Source of the DNA: Hesseltinella vesiculosa
Taxonomy: Eukaryota > Mucoromycota > Mucoromycetes > Mucorales > Cunninghamellaceae
Reading direction: 5' to 3'
NCBI GenBank assembly: GCA_002104935.1
Contig: MCGT01000003.1
Span: 992,001-1,056,000 of the forward strand
Length of the DNA stretch: 64,000 nt
Part shown: positions 23,930 through 35,820 of the stretch, piece after piece
How positions within the stretch are numbered: the stretch's first letter is position 1
How the letters are laid out: each line of letters opens with the position of its first letter
Notes under the pieces: generated by a model
Database searches by the model: none
The model's input: only the letters and a program-made list of their open reading frames with translations
Told to the model about the DNA's origin: nothing
Program-made: the position numbers and the translations under genes

Positions 23930-25424
23930 ATGCCTCGATGGTGGACTTTGACTGGAGTTGGCCTGGTGGGGCTAATAGCTGTGCTCGTGAACATAGCCCA
24001 GCATCAACTGGAAGCACCGTTTTTACCATGGACATGTACCTTTCCAATGAGCGCTTGCCCAGCATCTCCCATGCAAGGCTACGTCCATCCTGACTATACC
24101 TCTGTCAAGAACACGTTTGCCGATCAATTGGCTCGCGGTAAAGACCTTGGCGCAGGACTTGCTGTGTATGTGCGCAATGAACTGGTCATCGATCTGCACG
24201 GTGGCTGGCAATCCATGCATCCTCGTACCCCTTACACCAATGACACCCTGCAACTGGTCTATTCAAGTACCAAAGTCTTGGTAAGATAAAACCATGTCAT
24301 GTTTTTATTTTATTTTTTATTTTTTTAATTCTCTATAATATCGCTCACATCTTGCTCTTCCGTAAAAGACGGCCATGGTCGTTGCGCAATTTGTACAAAA
24401 GGGACTTTTAGATTACGATGCCACTGTCGCCACCTATTGGCCAGAATTTGCGCAAGGGAACAAGGAAAATGTTACCTTGGCAGACTTGATGCAGCATGCT
24501 GGTGGTGTTGGTTTCATGGATGCCCCGCTGGACCTTGCTACTGTCTTGGACACCGAAAAATTCTCGGCCTTGCTTGCGCGCCAACCCCACAACTTCCAGG
24601 GCAGCCGTGTTCGTGCTTACCACTCCATGACACTCGGCTGGTACGTGAACGAGCTGATCCGCCGCGTCGACCCTCAAGGACGTACCCTCGGCCAATTCAT
24701 CCAGGATGACTTCAACGTCAATCATGGTGTCGAATGGCATTTGAAGCACAACGAAGCGCTCCAATCGCGCTTTGCCGACCACTTTGAATTACCAGCGATC
24801 GGTCAGCTCCATGATGTCTACCAAGTTCTCAAGAACGGCCTCGATTTTTTTACCTTTGACTTGCTCCTGAAGCATTCCAAGCCCTACAAGACATTTATCA
24901 ACACCATGCCTGATCAAGACCATGCTTACCACATCAACAACCCCAAGCACCGCCAATACGAAGGCCCTTCCTTCAATGGCTACACCAACGCTGTCTCGGT
25001 AAATGACATTGAGCAAAAGAAGTTGCAAAGCATCTCATCATTGTTTTCTCGCGGCTAGATGGCTAAACTGGCCGCCATGATGGCTAACCAAGGCCAGGCA
25101 CTCATGGCAGAAGAACCTGATCTGCTGGATAAAGCCACGTTTGCAACGGCAGCCGAGGTTCAGCCAGTGACACACGACGTGGTCATTCGAATGACAATGC
25201 CTCTACTGAAGATGGGCGTGGGTGTGTTTGATCTGCCATTGGGCGACGGCGAAATGATGCAATTCAGAGGTTGGTCGGGCGCTGGCGGTAGTCTCTTTTT
25301 CTGGAATGATCAATACCAAATCGGATTTGGCTACACCACTAATGCCCTGATCGGCGCTGCTCCTGATTCGCGGACACTTCCCCTCCTGCAACAAGTCGTT
25401 CAGCAAGCCAAGAAATCTCTTTAG
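23930..25424 (+). CDS. Membrane-anchored serine beta-lactamase-like hydrolase
   Basis: Exons 23930-24280, 24369-24998 and 25059-25424 give 448 residues. The N-terminus has one hydrophobic segment (TLTGVGLVGLIAVLVNIA), so the enzyme is anchored or exported. The class C beta-lactamase/esterase fold is shown by the catalytic SSTK (S112, K115), the Tyr motif YHSM near residue 200 and GWSGAGGS near 398. Known eukaryotic relatives (LACTB, EstB-like proteins) are peptidases or esterases, not antibiotic-resistance enzymes; the substrate here is unknown. The start at 23930 is the first ATG in frame. The catalytic Ser-x-x-Lys lies just before the first splice site. Confidence 0.82.
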
Positions 25425-28066
25425 ACTGTTGCACTGTACATCGGTGATAATGCTAATAAATTTTCTCCCTCGGTTTCTTCGTTACTTATCCATTAGTGGC
25501 GTTATCACGCCGAGAAAATCAATGTTCAAGACAATACAAAAAAAACCCCCAGGAAGCTCAGAAAAGTTTAACTGTGCCAAAAGGCAAAGCAGCATTATTT
25601 TTAATCGAGGGCAACTGCTTCGTAGTAAGCAATATATCATTTCATTCTTGACAAAGAAGAGACAGTCCAAGGATCCAAATGACATACTGAGGACAAACCA
25701 TAGACCAAAATGGAAGCCAGGGGTACAGCCAGCCCATCCAGCGATGCTATATCGTCAGTGATAGATCAGATGCAAATCCCGCGACATCTGCTCCTTCCCC
25801 GTCTGCCTAAAGGCGTCTGGAGAGCACTGTGTTTCCATATAGCAACCGCCGCGACCAAGTGGGGACAACTCCTGCACAAAAGGTGACCAGCCACCTAGCG
25901 AGACGAGACCAAGAAAAGAGACAGGCCACGACTTCCCAGCATTTGCCTGCCGTCTGAACTAAATCTTGGCCATTGCTCGCTCGAATCCATTGGGAAGTTC
26001 AGCACCCAGGGACAAAAGGCAACAGTCAAGTCAATGCGTTCCCTACCACCCTACCGTCAATCCCCATTGCATCAGCAGTCAAGAACACATACTCAAGTGC
26101 GTGAGATAGAACGGCAATGCCGAGCAGTGAAGCCCACACTAGAGCGCGCAGGACAAGTCTGAAAACAATGAAAGAAAACGTAAACCAGGAGCCCCCCAAA
26201 AGGAGGTTACACCTGACCCACGCCCATGACATGACCACTGTTGCCCAACCGCGAAGGTTTATATGCTGCCGGGCACACAGATCCAATAAACCATGCTTGA
26301 AATGGCTGTGCAGGAGCGAGATAGATGGACTGGCACTAATCAAGCAGCATAAAGAACACAGTTGCTACATTTCAATATGAAATGGGCCCAATCAATACAG
26401 TGAATTATCATAAAGTATTTTCTGGATGTTGTCTTACTACCATTTGATTTTCAAAGCGTTTTTGTTAGCGTTGTCATACAATCTCATCGCTGAAAGTGTG
26501 GTGATCCAAAGGAAAACGATCAAGCAGCATAAAGAACACAGTTGCTACATGTCAATATAAAATAGACCCAATCAATACGGTGAATTATAATAAAGTATTT
26601 TCTGGATGTAGTCTTACTACCATTTGATTTTCAAAGCGTTTTTGTTAGCGTTGTCATGCAATCTCATTGCTGAAAGTGTGGTGATCCAGAAGAAAAAGAA
26701 AGAGAAAAAAAAACAATCCAGGCATGTAAACAAAAAAAAATTTTCGACCAATCAAATCACAGCGGTGGCTTGTGCGCTTTGAGCGAGCCGCATTTTCTCG
26801 CTAGTTACTTTGCTCTTGTTAAAGCAAAAGACACAGGATATGAAAGCATGGAAAGGTGTGAAGAAATGCAACGCGCATAGTGTAGGAGATGGAATGAATT
26901 CAGGCACAGAGGCTGTGCATCGTAACACTGGTCGAGTTTCATGAAATGCAGGCGATCGAAAACACACCCAAAATGCCCTGAAATTCAGTGGAAATTAGCC
27001 ATCACCAGAGTTTACTATTTACGAATAAATTATGCGTAAGTGTCATTACTGTGGCCTATTTCTTGGGAGTCAAGAAGACATTCTGGACAAGCTTTTTGTC
27101 TGCTATTCAAAACACCGATGAGAGCGGCGCCATACCTGAAATTACACTGTCGCATCAGGAGTTTTTTCCCTTCTGATGATTTCGCATGTCAGGAGTCCTC
27201 ATTGATTCCAAACGTTCGTTTATTTTATTTTCTGTCATTTTAATAAGTCTGTCTGTTCCAGAGTAACGAGGTATGGGCCGGAGTCGATCAGTGGTGGCAT
27301 GTCTGGTTGCACGTCTGAACGATCAGATCGGATTTGGAGATGACAAAACTATGCTGGCTAGGCAATCTTTGAACGTACGCTTTTACTGCCACGTTATTGC
27401 AAATTTCCTATAGTCGTTTCAGTCCAAATTTTGCATTCAAGAACAGCATGATGAGAAACGGCCATATGCACGTAACGCATTGCTTGTCAGCCTTCTTACT
27501 CCTCCGTCTGTTGCTTGGGAGGGTTGGCAGTTTCAAAAAGGTCATTTCTCATCTTTTTGTATTCGTATGCAAAATTTGAGGCGATTTGACTTTGAGCACT
27601 GGACTTTCATTTCCTTTTTTTCTCCACCTCACACCGCATGCGAGCCAATAAATCATCGACAATCTAATATCCAGCAATCCTCTTCAAATTAATCCTATTC
27701 TTAGCATAGGGCTGGGAGTAATGCTGGCTAAAATTGCAAGCCTCCTGGGCATGCTCATCTTGGGGGAAAAAAAATAAAAAAACTTGATGAACAAAGAGAA
27801 ACAAGCCAATGGGTCTGAGCTGAATCGTTGAAGTCAAAGGGCGTATTTGCGTCAGGAGGAAGAACAGGCGGGGTGACAAAGAAGATCAGATGGAAGCTGA
27901 CGAGGGAGGACTAGTTAAAAAGCGTAGAAGAAAAAACCAAAGGCTAATGGAGGATGGCTAGGTTGATAATGGCTGGAAATTGGGAGAGAAGATTTTTTTT
28001 GGTTTTTTTTTCTTTCCGTTTTCTCCAGTGCACCTGATCACTTTTGTCTGAGATCATCTATATACC
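25425..28066. other. Gene-poor region of 2.6 kb with a tandem duplication
   Basis: No gene can be supported. Short ORFs on both strands have no domain and no splice continuity. The middle holds a 180-bp direct repeat (26339-26693). The base composition of 25680-26330 is more even than the flanks and could be decayed mobile DNA, but no reverse transcriptase, transposase or terminal repeat is visible. The last 50 bases lead into the gene at 28067. Confidence 0.45.
26339..26693. repeat. 180-bp tandem direct duplication
   Basis: Two copies start at 26339 and 26519, exactly 180 bases apart, beginning with ATCAAGCAGCATAAAGAACA. They differ at roughly a dozen single bases and diverge after GTGGTGATCCA. 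No ORF spans them. Confidence 0.9.
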
Positions 28067-28962
28067 ATGGATTTGTCCTTGGCAGAGGTACTATTGTCGA
28101 TTAAACCGGCACAAAGGTGACTGACTCCTTTTAGTTGAAGCAATCATTTGCAAATGAGCCGCCCAAACCCAAGGTAACAGACTTGCACCGATCAGCCGAT
28201 GAATTCGATCTTTGCTCAACGACTCTTTTTTGAGATGTTCAGTACAGGGCTCTTTGTGAAAACATATTTGATGTGTCTCGGTCTGATCTGATCAGTGTCG
28301 TTTCCAGCCTTCGTGATGTATTTTGGAATGAGAATCCTGACTTCAGCAGTATACCCCCAACGACCATGGCCGACGCAGCCACCGTCAAACTACCGCGTAC
28401 CTTGAGGCCCATGTCGCCGTCTCATCCGCCTGCGTTTAACGATGAATACCATGGCCCCAGTTCACCATCGCCGCCTCCGAATTCGCCACTGTACGATACC
28501 CAGGTCGCTTCGTATTTTGCTTCGCCCATCGGCGAAGCCTCGGATCGACCACGACAAACGTCTGTCATTCCAATGGACGCCCAGATAACGTCAGGCTCAG
28601 TCCCAACCACCAAGCCAATGCCTTTCCACAAATGGAAATGGCTGTTATTTCACCAACTCAAAGCCCACATTCAAGGTAAAAAAAGAGCGGCGCGGGAGGG
28701 AGACAACCGGTTTGACCTGGTGTGTGACGCTACCAAAAATAAAAAAGAAAAATCCATTCATTTGACAAAAGCTGATCTCCATTTATTTTAATTTTGGTCA
28801 GATTACAGAGAGCAAGAACTATTGCAACTTTGGTATGCAAATCAGCAGGACCGATCCAAGTTGGAAATTGAGCATGTGGCCCGTTACCTTTTACCAATCG
28901 CAGAAGCAATGAGGCGCTCAACGATGGTGGAAACCTTCCGCAAGGCATGCCCAATTGAATAA
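28067..28962 (+). CDS. Uncharacterised Pro/Ser-rich protein
   Basis: I do not recognise it. Exons 28067-28087, 28135-28173, 28243-28675 and 28802-28962 give 217 residues with all phases matching. The first two exons encode only 7 and 13 residues (MDLSLAE, LKQSFANEPPKPK). The third has a short helical part (YRALCENIFDVSRSDLISVV), then a Pro/Ser-rich stretch. The fourth ends in helices (YREQELLQLWYANQQDRSKL, EHVARYLLPIAEAMRR). The stop TAA lies inside an AATAAA (28958-28963). It ends 97 bases from the convergent gene at 29060. Confidence 0.6.
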
Positions 28963-29059
28963 AAACAAGGTTTTTTAATCGTATAAAAGCAGCTGGTGTG
29001 ACATGATCAGCGCGGCGAAGAAAAAAAAAAAAGATGAAAAAAAACAATCCAACCCCAAA

Positions 29060-30030
29060 TTATCTTGATTTGGAGGAGACTCGTCGAAAGATGTTTTTGA
29101 CCGCAATCATGGATGCACGGCGTCGGGATTGTTTGTGGGGTGGAACATTTTCGATTGTGTCATCAGCTGTGCCCTGCAGAGCTAGGTCTAGGTGTTGAGA
29201 TGGGGTAATGGTGGGGGTGTCTATGGATTTGGCAACGGGTGAGGATGGCATGGGCGGGGTGAGGGGGTGAGGGGGGTTGTGGCCAAAGTCTTGTGGATCG
29301 TGTTGCTGGAGATGGTGAGGAGGTAGTTGCATGGGTCGGGGATCGATGGCCAGGCTCGATATGGATGACAGATGTTCTTCGGATTGGCGAGAAGGGGTCA
29401 TGGCTGAATAGGCATCGTCGTCAACGACGGGTCGGTGAAGGTGTGGTGGGGGGAGGGAGGTGTTCATAGGGTGGTGTGCAGCTGGAGGAGGTTGGTGACC
29501 CAGCACCTGCATGGTCCATTCCCGCTGTTTGCGTCTTGCTTCTTCAAAAAGGATAAACCAGTTCAATGGTACGTCGGCTCGAAGGTACTTGTGCCACAGG
29601 TGCACGGTGGGATTGCCTGCAAAATCAAAGGCTGCGTACGCATCAAAATCCCCTGGAAGATATCGAGCATGTGACCAACGTAAAGGATGCACGTCAGATC
29701 CTAGAGGAAAGACTGTCAATGACATTGTGATATGTTTCCTTTATTGCTTACGAAGGATAGCAAAGCAGCACATATCATCATTCCATCCTACAGAAGAAGA
29801 GGGGTTCAAAAAAAAAAGGACGAGTGATTTATTAACCTACCTTGAAATAGACCAATAGAAACCAAATGAATCTTGAGGACATAGAGATCGCCCTGTTTTA
29901 ATTCTTCGTGTTCAATAGGATGTAACACGCCATCCCAAATATTTGCCGCCCGTCGTTTATCGTTCATACTGGTTTGTGAGGGATGCCACCGGGCGAGTTT
30001 TTGCAGCGTGATTTTTCGATTGTCGACCAT
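29060..30030 (-). CDS. Uncharacterised protein, conserved-looking N-terminal domain
   Basis: I do not recognise this family. Exons 29841-30030, 29752-29787 and 29060-29700 give 288 residues in phase. The first 150 residues look globular: KITLQKLARWHPSQTSMNDK, IWDGVLHPIEHEELKQGDLY, GWNDDMCCFAILRSDVHP and GNPTVHLWHKYLRADVPLNW. The second half is Pro/His/Gln-rich and ends in a basic cluster (KQSRRRASMIAVKNIFRRVS). The middle exon is 36 nt. The ATG at 30030 is the likely start; an acceptor-like sequence just upstream leaves open a 5' exon in 30040-30180. Confidence 0.55.
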
Positions 30031-30438
30031 GATGGGATGGAGCTATGCAAATAAATGGTATCTTAAAGGTGAAGAGGGTTACGTGGAAGACAATAAATGG
30101 CGTCAACACAAACAGATAAATTAGATATCGAGGCTGATCGGAAGGAATGGAGAGGTCCAAGATATCAAAAGCTATCGATGTGAAGAAGGTAAGGAACGGA
30201 GAGAAGATAAAAGATAAAAGTCAAAGGTATACTGAAAAAAAAGGGGGGGGGAAGAAAAAAAAATAAAAAAGACACAGGCAATGGAAAGAGAGAAGAAATG
30301 AGAAAAAGCCCATGGCCAGCTGTTTATTACTTTTTTTTTTCTCGGCGTTGGAAACAAGCTTTTTTTTTTCTTGAAAAAAAACCCAAATGCCTGGAATGTA
30401 ACACAAAAAGGGGATATCACTAAAAATAGGGTGGAGTT

Positions 30439-33400
30439 TCAAGAGTCCTCGTTTGCCTTGATGACCATGTTCTTCAGGAATCGTTGAATGATGATCCTTG
30501 CCCGGTGAGGAGGGCAGCGGGTTTGTGAATAGCGTTTGTGGCGTTGGTCGAGGCATTTGGAAACCAGCTCAACCGGAATAAACAAGGGGTGTGCATCGGA
30601 GGCGTTTTGGTCGAGGTCTTTGATGATGGCAGGTTTTTTCGATGGCAGCACGACAGCGGTAGCCGGGCGGGAGTAATAGAAGGAGGGAGACATCCAATTG
30701 GCTTGTGATGTGTTTTGGGTGGAGGCGGCGTACCAAGAGGGAGACATGGTGGTCATGCTGGGCACAGCGGTATTGAGTAGGGCGGCAGGTTCGTAAATGG
30801 GGGGTGGCGGTTTTGTGGCCATTGGTCGTAAAAGATGGGGGTCCTGAGAAGGCGTTAGGCGTGGCGACGTGGATGGGGAGGACGGCGTGGCTGGGTCCGG
30901 CCGCGGTGCTTGCAAAAGATATTCCGGAGCAATCAAGTCCATGGCTACTTGCTTGGCATCATGTAGATCCAGCAATGTTTTCAAAATGTCAGGCACTAGG
31001 ATATGTCAAACATGAGTGTCTTGTTGTTGGGGGGAGCGTGGGCAAAAAAAAAAAAAAAAAAAAAAAGGAACCCAAAGGGTTGCTTACCAAAAATGTATTC
31101 TAGAATGTGCCTGTTCTTGAATGTTCGCCGTTCCTTCATTTGACGAATGATTTTGTCCCAAAAGTCAGTTCTTGTATTCCAGTAGGGCCAGCCGTATTGC
31201 ATCAAGACGATCATACTGCCGGCCTTTTCATCCCACCGCATCGCCGCATCAATGGAGGCCATGCCTCCGCGTTGGGCAATTTCACTGTCCAGGCTTACAA
31301 TCAAGTGTTTGATACAGCGAACCATTAAGCCTTTTTGCGTAACGTGCATCAGACCAAAATCATGGTCGCGAAAAACAGTGGCGGCTGTGTGACAGTCGGT
31401 CTGGTCGGCTATAAAGTCTCTTTCATCAAGATCTTGTGGAATTGGGAACACAGAGAGAATAATGGCAATTTCCAACGTGGATTGCTAAAAAAAAAAAAAA
31501 AAATGGAGGGAGACGGCCATGGTTTTCTTCTTCATTTACCTGCAAACTGCCCACCAGCAAATAGATGACGCCAATGGTATATAACACACGAAAAGCAAAC
31601 ATAAAGGGGATATTGTATTCTTGGGCCATGTCCTTGCCTTGTCGCCGTTGCGTTTCGATACGATCACAAATGGATTGAGACAGTTTTAAAGCTTTGGACA
31701 GATTGCCGGAGACCGAGGGCTGGAAAGAAGGTTGGAGGTGAGCATCCTTGTCTTTTTTACGAGCTTGGTCTAACCGTGGAGAGACAAAGGTCACTTCTGG
31801 CCAACAGGATAGCGTTATACATATCAAAGGGCAATTGGTAAGAGTCAATGACCCGCTTGAATTCTTGTTCCCAATCGCCAAACAGGCCGGGCCAGTCGAT
31901 GCCGGGAGCACGGGCCTGAGCCCAGTCCCATAGGTGCACCAGATGGCGCATGCAGTCGGCTGCTTTGCTGAGGAGTTGCAATGTCTGATCTACGCCGGCA
32001 AGACAAGAGGACTGTAGCAGGTGGTCGTCTTGGTGGTGAGCAGCCAGGCGAGTTTTTTTTCGTGCAGGTTCGTCGGATGAGGGGCTGCCATCCAAGGCCG
32101 AGGTTGGGGTGGAGCTGGTGGAGGCGGTTGGCAGGCGGCGATGGGGCGAGGTGATGGAGCAGATTGGAATGAGGCAAGCTTTTTCTTGGTCCGCGGCAGA
32201 CCGGCTGTCTTGCAGCACACAGATGGCTTGGTAGTACTCAAAGGCAAATTGAGCAAACTGGGAGGTGACAGCCATGTACTCACACATAAAGGCCACCAAG
32301 GTTGTCATGGTCTGGCGGTTGCCGTCGGTGAGCACGGACGTGGCGGAGATCAAGGGTTTGAGACGCGTTGGCGGAGGTTGGGTGAGATCGTCCTTGTCGG
32401 AAGGCGTGGGGTCGACATCGACAAGGGTGAGGGTTTCGCGTTGTTCGTTGAGGAATTGAAACCGGTTGGTGTGAGATAAAAAGTCCAGCTGGGCAATGCC
32501 TTCGTATCCACAGCAGTCCAGCATAGCGCAGGTAAGTTTAACAACCTCATCCCACTGCCTGTGATCCAGGTAATAACGTTGGCCAAGTCGTAGGAATTCT
32601 TCGAATAGGTTGCAAGGTATGATGATATAGTGCTTTCCATCGGAAGATCGAATGCTGGGGGGTGTGCCGCTGAAGGTTAACTGCAGACGTTGTTTCCATA
32701 ATCGAGGGAGTAAATTTGTCACTGTTCAAGCAACAAAAAGGGGATGGTCAGCCATTGTGATTGTTGGTGGAGAAAAAAGAGGGTCGGAGAGAGAGGGGGG
32801 GGTGCTTACCGAGGATGTTGATGCATCTCTCCTTGTCATCGCCACGTGCGCCTAGGATCAGGAGCTTCATGGCACGGATCTAATGGAAAGATAGGCAGAG
32901 ATAAATGAAGGGGTTAGGCCGTAATAAGACATCCATGGCACGTACTAGATATTTGTAGGCGTGGCGAGGATAGGTTTGGATGTATGCATAAAGGACTTGG
33001 TAGGCTTTTAGAAAATCGGTAGATTCTAGTTGCGCTGGAAGTAGGGTGAGCCGGTTGGTTGTCATGGCTGTTCCGTTTGGTAGTTTACCTGTGACCGTAT
33101 CTATAATGGTGGATTGGATAAATGCCGGCAACGCCTGAAAAAAGCCTGTTTAAAAAATGCATAAGTCTAAACACGTCCGAGCCTTGTATTTTCGTTGGGA
33201 AGGAGGTATTTACGACTTGTGTCGGTGTCAATGCCAGGATCAATATGACTTGCTAATTCAATGAGGTAGTCATTGTAGGCTTCATTGTTGTTGCCATGAC
33301 TTTGCCTATAAAATGAAAGGTTTGAAGGAAGCATTGGAGATACGCAAGGGAGACGGAGGAGGGGGGGTTGGTTGGTAATAAACAGCACATGTATACGCTT

Positions 33401-33656
33401 ACATCAAGATGAACGACTGCGTTGCTTCTTCAATATTGCCATCTTTGACAGCTTGCCGATGATGAGCAAACTACTCACACGCACAAAAAAAAAAAAAAAG
33501 ACGGGGCAAGTCGTGAATACCTTTACAAGAATAAAAGGAGGCTACCTCTTTGTGAAAATCAAAGCCATCGTAGTCTTCTTCCTTGACAGGACTATTGTCA
33601 TCGTCGGTCATTGACTTGCTTACTTCATTGGATGAGGTCGTTTGAGACATGTCCAT
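30439..33656 (-). CDS. INTS10: Probable Integrator complex subunit 10 homologue
   Basis: Nine exons: 33546-33656, 33403-33470, 33214-33305, 32946-33145, 32810-32879, 31775-32721, 31540-31719, 31088-31484 and 30439-30995, 873 residues. It is alpha-helical without catalytic motifs. From memory of human INTS10, the C-terminal third lines up: GLMHVTQKGLMVRCIKHLIV with the human LPCTSKAIMPYCLHLML segment, then IVLMQYGWPYW with the IVLLQQEWP segment, and HILEYIFVPDILKTLLDL with the human region FFNYVTNIDMLEEFAYL. Earlier, a YKYLIRAMKLLI helix matches the human LLYKYL region. Integrator binds RNA polymerase II and cuts nascent RNA; INTS10 belongs to its arm module. The C-terminal 200 residues are Pro/Ser-rich and extra. 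Exon 4 uses donor GTACGT at 32945-32940; exon 6 ends at an unusual GTTAGA donor. Confidence 0.55.
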
Positions 33657-33866
33657 CAAAGAAGAAAAAAAAAAAAAAAAAAAAGAATGGAAAGAACCAG
33701 GAAAAAAAAAGGAATGGCGGGGTTGGCGTCTTTCCCCAGGGTGCAAAGAAGTAGAAAAAGATGTGAGCATGTTGAAAGCCGATTATTTATTTTTAACTGG
33801 AAAAAAAACAAAAGAGCTGTATGACTTTTTGACGGAATAGATGGTGGGGATTGGCGGGTGGTGGAC

Positions 33867-34825
33867 TTAAGCAGAGGCAGACTTGCGGAGGGAAGAAGTA
33901 CGACGACGTTCGGCCTTCTTGTCCTTGGTTTCCTTGACGCGCTTGGCGAGCAATTGCTTGTATTCGGCTTCGGCTTCCTTGGAAGCAGTAGCACGTCTGC
34001 GCTTGAGGGCGACACGGTGACGGCGACGTTGCAAGGTGGCGGGGGTGACCAAGCGTTGGATCTTGGGAGCCTTGGTGAAAGCCTTCTTGTCGGCGTTCTT
34101 GGGTTGGATTTCACGACGGATGACATATTGACGGACATCATCTTCGTAGGTCAAGTTGAAGAACTTGCGGATCTTGGAGGCACGCTTGGGGCCAAGACGC
34201 TTGGGCACGGCAGTGTCGGTCAAGCCGGGGATGTCTTGTTCACCTTGCTTGACAACAACCAAGGACAGGACAGCCAAGTCGGAGGAGACGATGCAGCCAC
34301 GGACCGACTTGCGCTTACGTTCGCCGGTGCGGCGAGGACGGTAGCAGGAGTGGCCCTTGGACAACAACAAACGGACACGATGAGGCAACAAGACACCTTG
34401 CTTCATGGGGAAACCTTGCTTGTCGTTACCACCGGAGATGCGGAAAACGTAACCCTTGAATTCATCACCAAGGGCATCACCGGGCACTTCTTGGGACATG
34501 CGCTTGTCGTAGAAACCACGGCTGTCAGAAAAAAAAAAAAAGCGGGGATGCAATGATAAGCCAATGGCGATATGGAATGATGAGCGTACGCAGCTCTTGG
34601 AATAAACGACTTACAGACGACGTTCATCATCGATTTCGATCAATTTTTGGCAGCCAGTGGCTGGATTAGCAATGTTCAACTAAACATGCATCCAACAAAA
34701 AAAAAAAAAAAAATCAGTCCATCCATCCTATGGCATCCATCCATTCTATTTTTTTTCATGTATCCATCGTTCGACAGGATCGATCGAATGTCATCCAACC
34801 GTCCTTCTGATGTGCGTACCTTCAT
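33867..34825 (-). CDS. RPS6: 40S ribosomal protein eS6
   Basis: Exons 34820-34825, 34615-34679 and 33867-34521 give 241 residues. The first exon is just ATG AAG, as in many RPS6 genes. Hallmarks: [80 protein letters not shown] and a basic tail ending [13 protein letters not shown], whose Ser residues are the phosphorylation sites used by AGC kinases downstream of TOR. It is a core part of the small subunit. It shares a 183-bp divergent promoter region with eIF4E. Confidence 0.97.
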
Positions 34826-35008
34826 GTCGTTTACTGCTGCTAAAAGAAAAGGAAAGAAGAGAGAAAATAAAAAAAAAAACGGAGGAACGTCGTTTTATTT
34901 TTTGGCCGGGCGAAATGAGCCCGAAAAAAAAAATTGCAGGCCAAATAAAAAAAAAAAATTGCGTGGCTGTCCTTCCCTTTCTTTCACTCTCTCTCTTTTT
35001 ATTTCCCA
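34826..35008. promoter_or_regulatory. Divergent promoter of eS6 (-) and eIF4E (+)
   Basis: Only 183 bases separate the two start codons. The stretch has A-rich runs and, near 34905-34925, CGGGC and GCCCG arms around a 7-base spacer. Co-regulation of the two translation genes is an inference from this spacing. Confidence 0.5.
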
Positions 35009-35820
35009 ATGGCTCCAATGGAAAACGACAATGAATGGCATAACATCACTAGCCAAGACAAAGGCTCATTCCCCATTCCCGAAGGCTTAGATCTTGATGT
35101 CACCCACCCTTTGCAAAATGCTTGGACTCTCTGGTACGACAATCCTCTCCAAAACAACAACAACAACCAATCATGGGCCGAGAACCTCAAGGAAATCGCC
35201 ACCGTCACCACCGTTGAGCAATTCTGGACGTAAGCATCGGAACATGGCAAATCAACCCTCTCATGCTTGTTCTTTTCCTTTAGGGTGAACAACAACTTGA
35301 CCAAGGTGGATCAGCTCGATCCCAATGCCAACTATTACTTTTTCAAAAAAGGTATTCGTCCTGAATGGGAAGATCCCGCCAATGCCAAAGGTGGCAAATA
35401 CAGCATTCAATTCCCTCGTGCTCGCAGCGGCAACACCATCAATCTGTTCTGGTTGAACATGGTAATGGAGTGTCCATCCTACGATCCACGCATGCTTACC
35501 CTTCTTCCCTGCTAGCTGTTGGCTGTCATTGGTGAACAATTTACCAAGGACGAAGTGTGCGGCACTGTGATTGCTATTCGTCGTAACTATTTCCGTATTG
35601 CTCTCTGGACCAAGACGGCCGAACGTACTGCTGAATTGGAATCCATTGGGTAAAAACGTCCCCTCCAACCAACGCGCTCGATCCTCATTCTTTCTTTTTT
35701 TTTTTACTCCATAGCCACACCATTCGAGAATTACTCAACTTGCCTATGCAACTGAACATGGACTTCATACCCCACGAATCCTCTGGAATCCAAGAGAAAT
35801 TCTCCATCAATGCTCAGTAG
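35009..35820 (+). CDS. CDC33: Translation initiation factor eIF4E
   Basis: Exons 35009-35229, 35284-35461, 35516-35649 and 35715-35820 encode 212 residues, the usual length. The fold is recognised by HPLQNAWTLWYDNP, SWAENLKEIATVTTVEQFW, YYFFKKGIRPEWEDPANAKG (one of the two cap-stacking Trp residues) and VIAIRRNYFRIALWTKTAE (basic residues for the cap phosphates). eIF4E binds the 5' m7G cap and, through eIF4G, brings mRNA to the ribosome. It lies head-to-head with eS6 and 0.6 kb upstream of eS7. Confidence 0.95.

Noticed and set aside
25425..26330. Possible decayed retrotransposon
   Set aside because: Composition differs slightly, but there are no polymerase, integrase, LTR or target-site features that can be named.
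26339..26693. CRISPR-like or satellite array
   Set aside because: Only two 180-bp copies without spacers; a fungal genome would not carry CRISPR arrays.
32880..32945. Donor after ATG GAT (gtctta) in the INTS10-like gene
   Set aside because: A stronger donor GTACGT just upstream joins YKYL to IRAMKLLI in phase and matches the family better.
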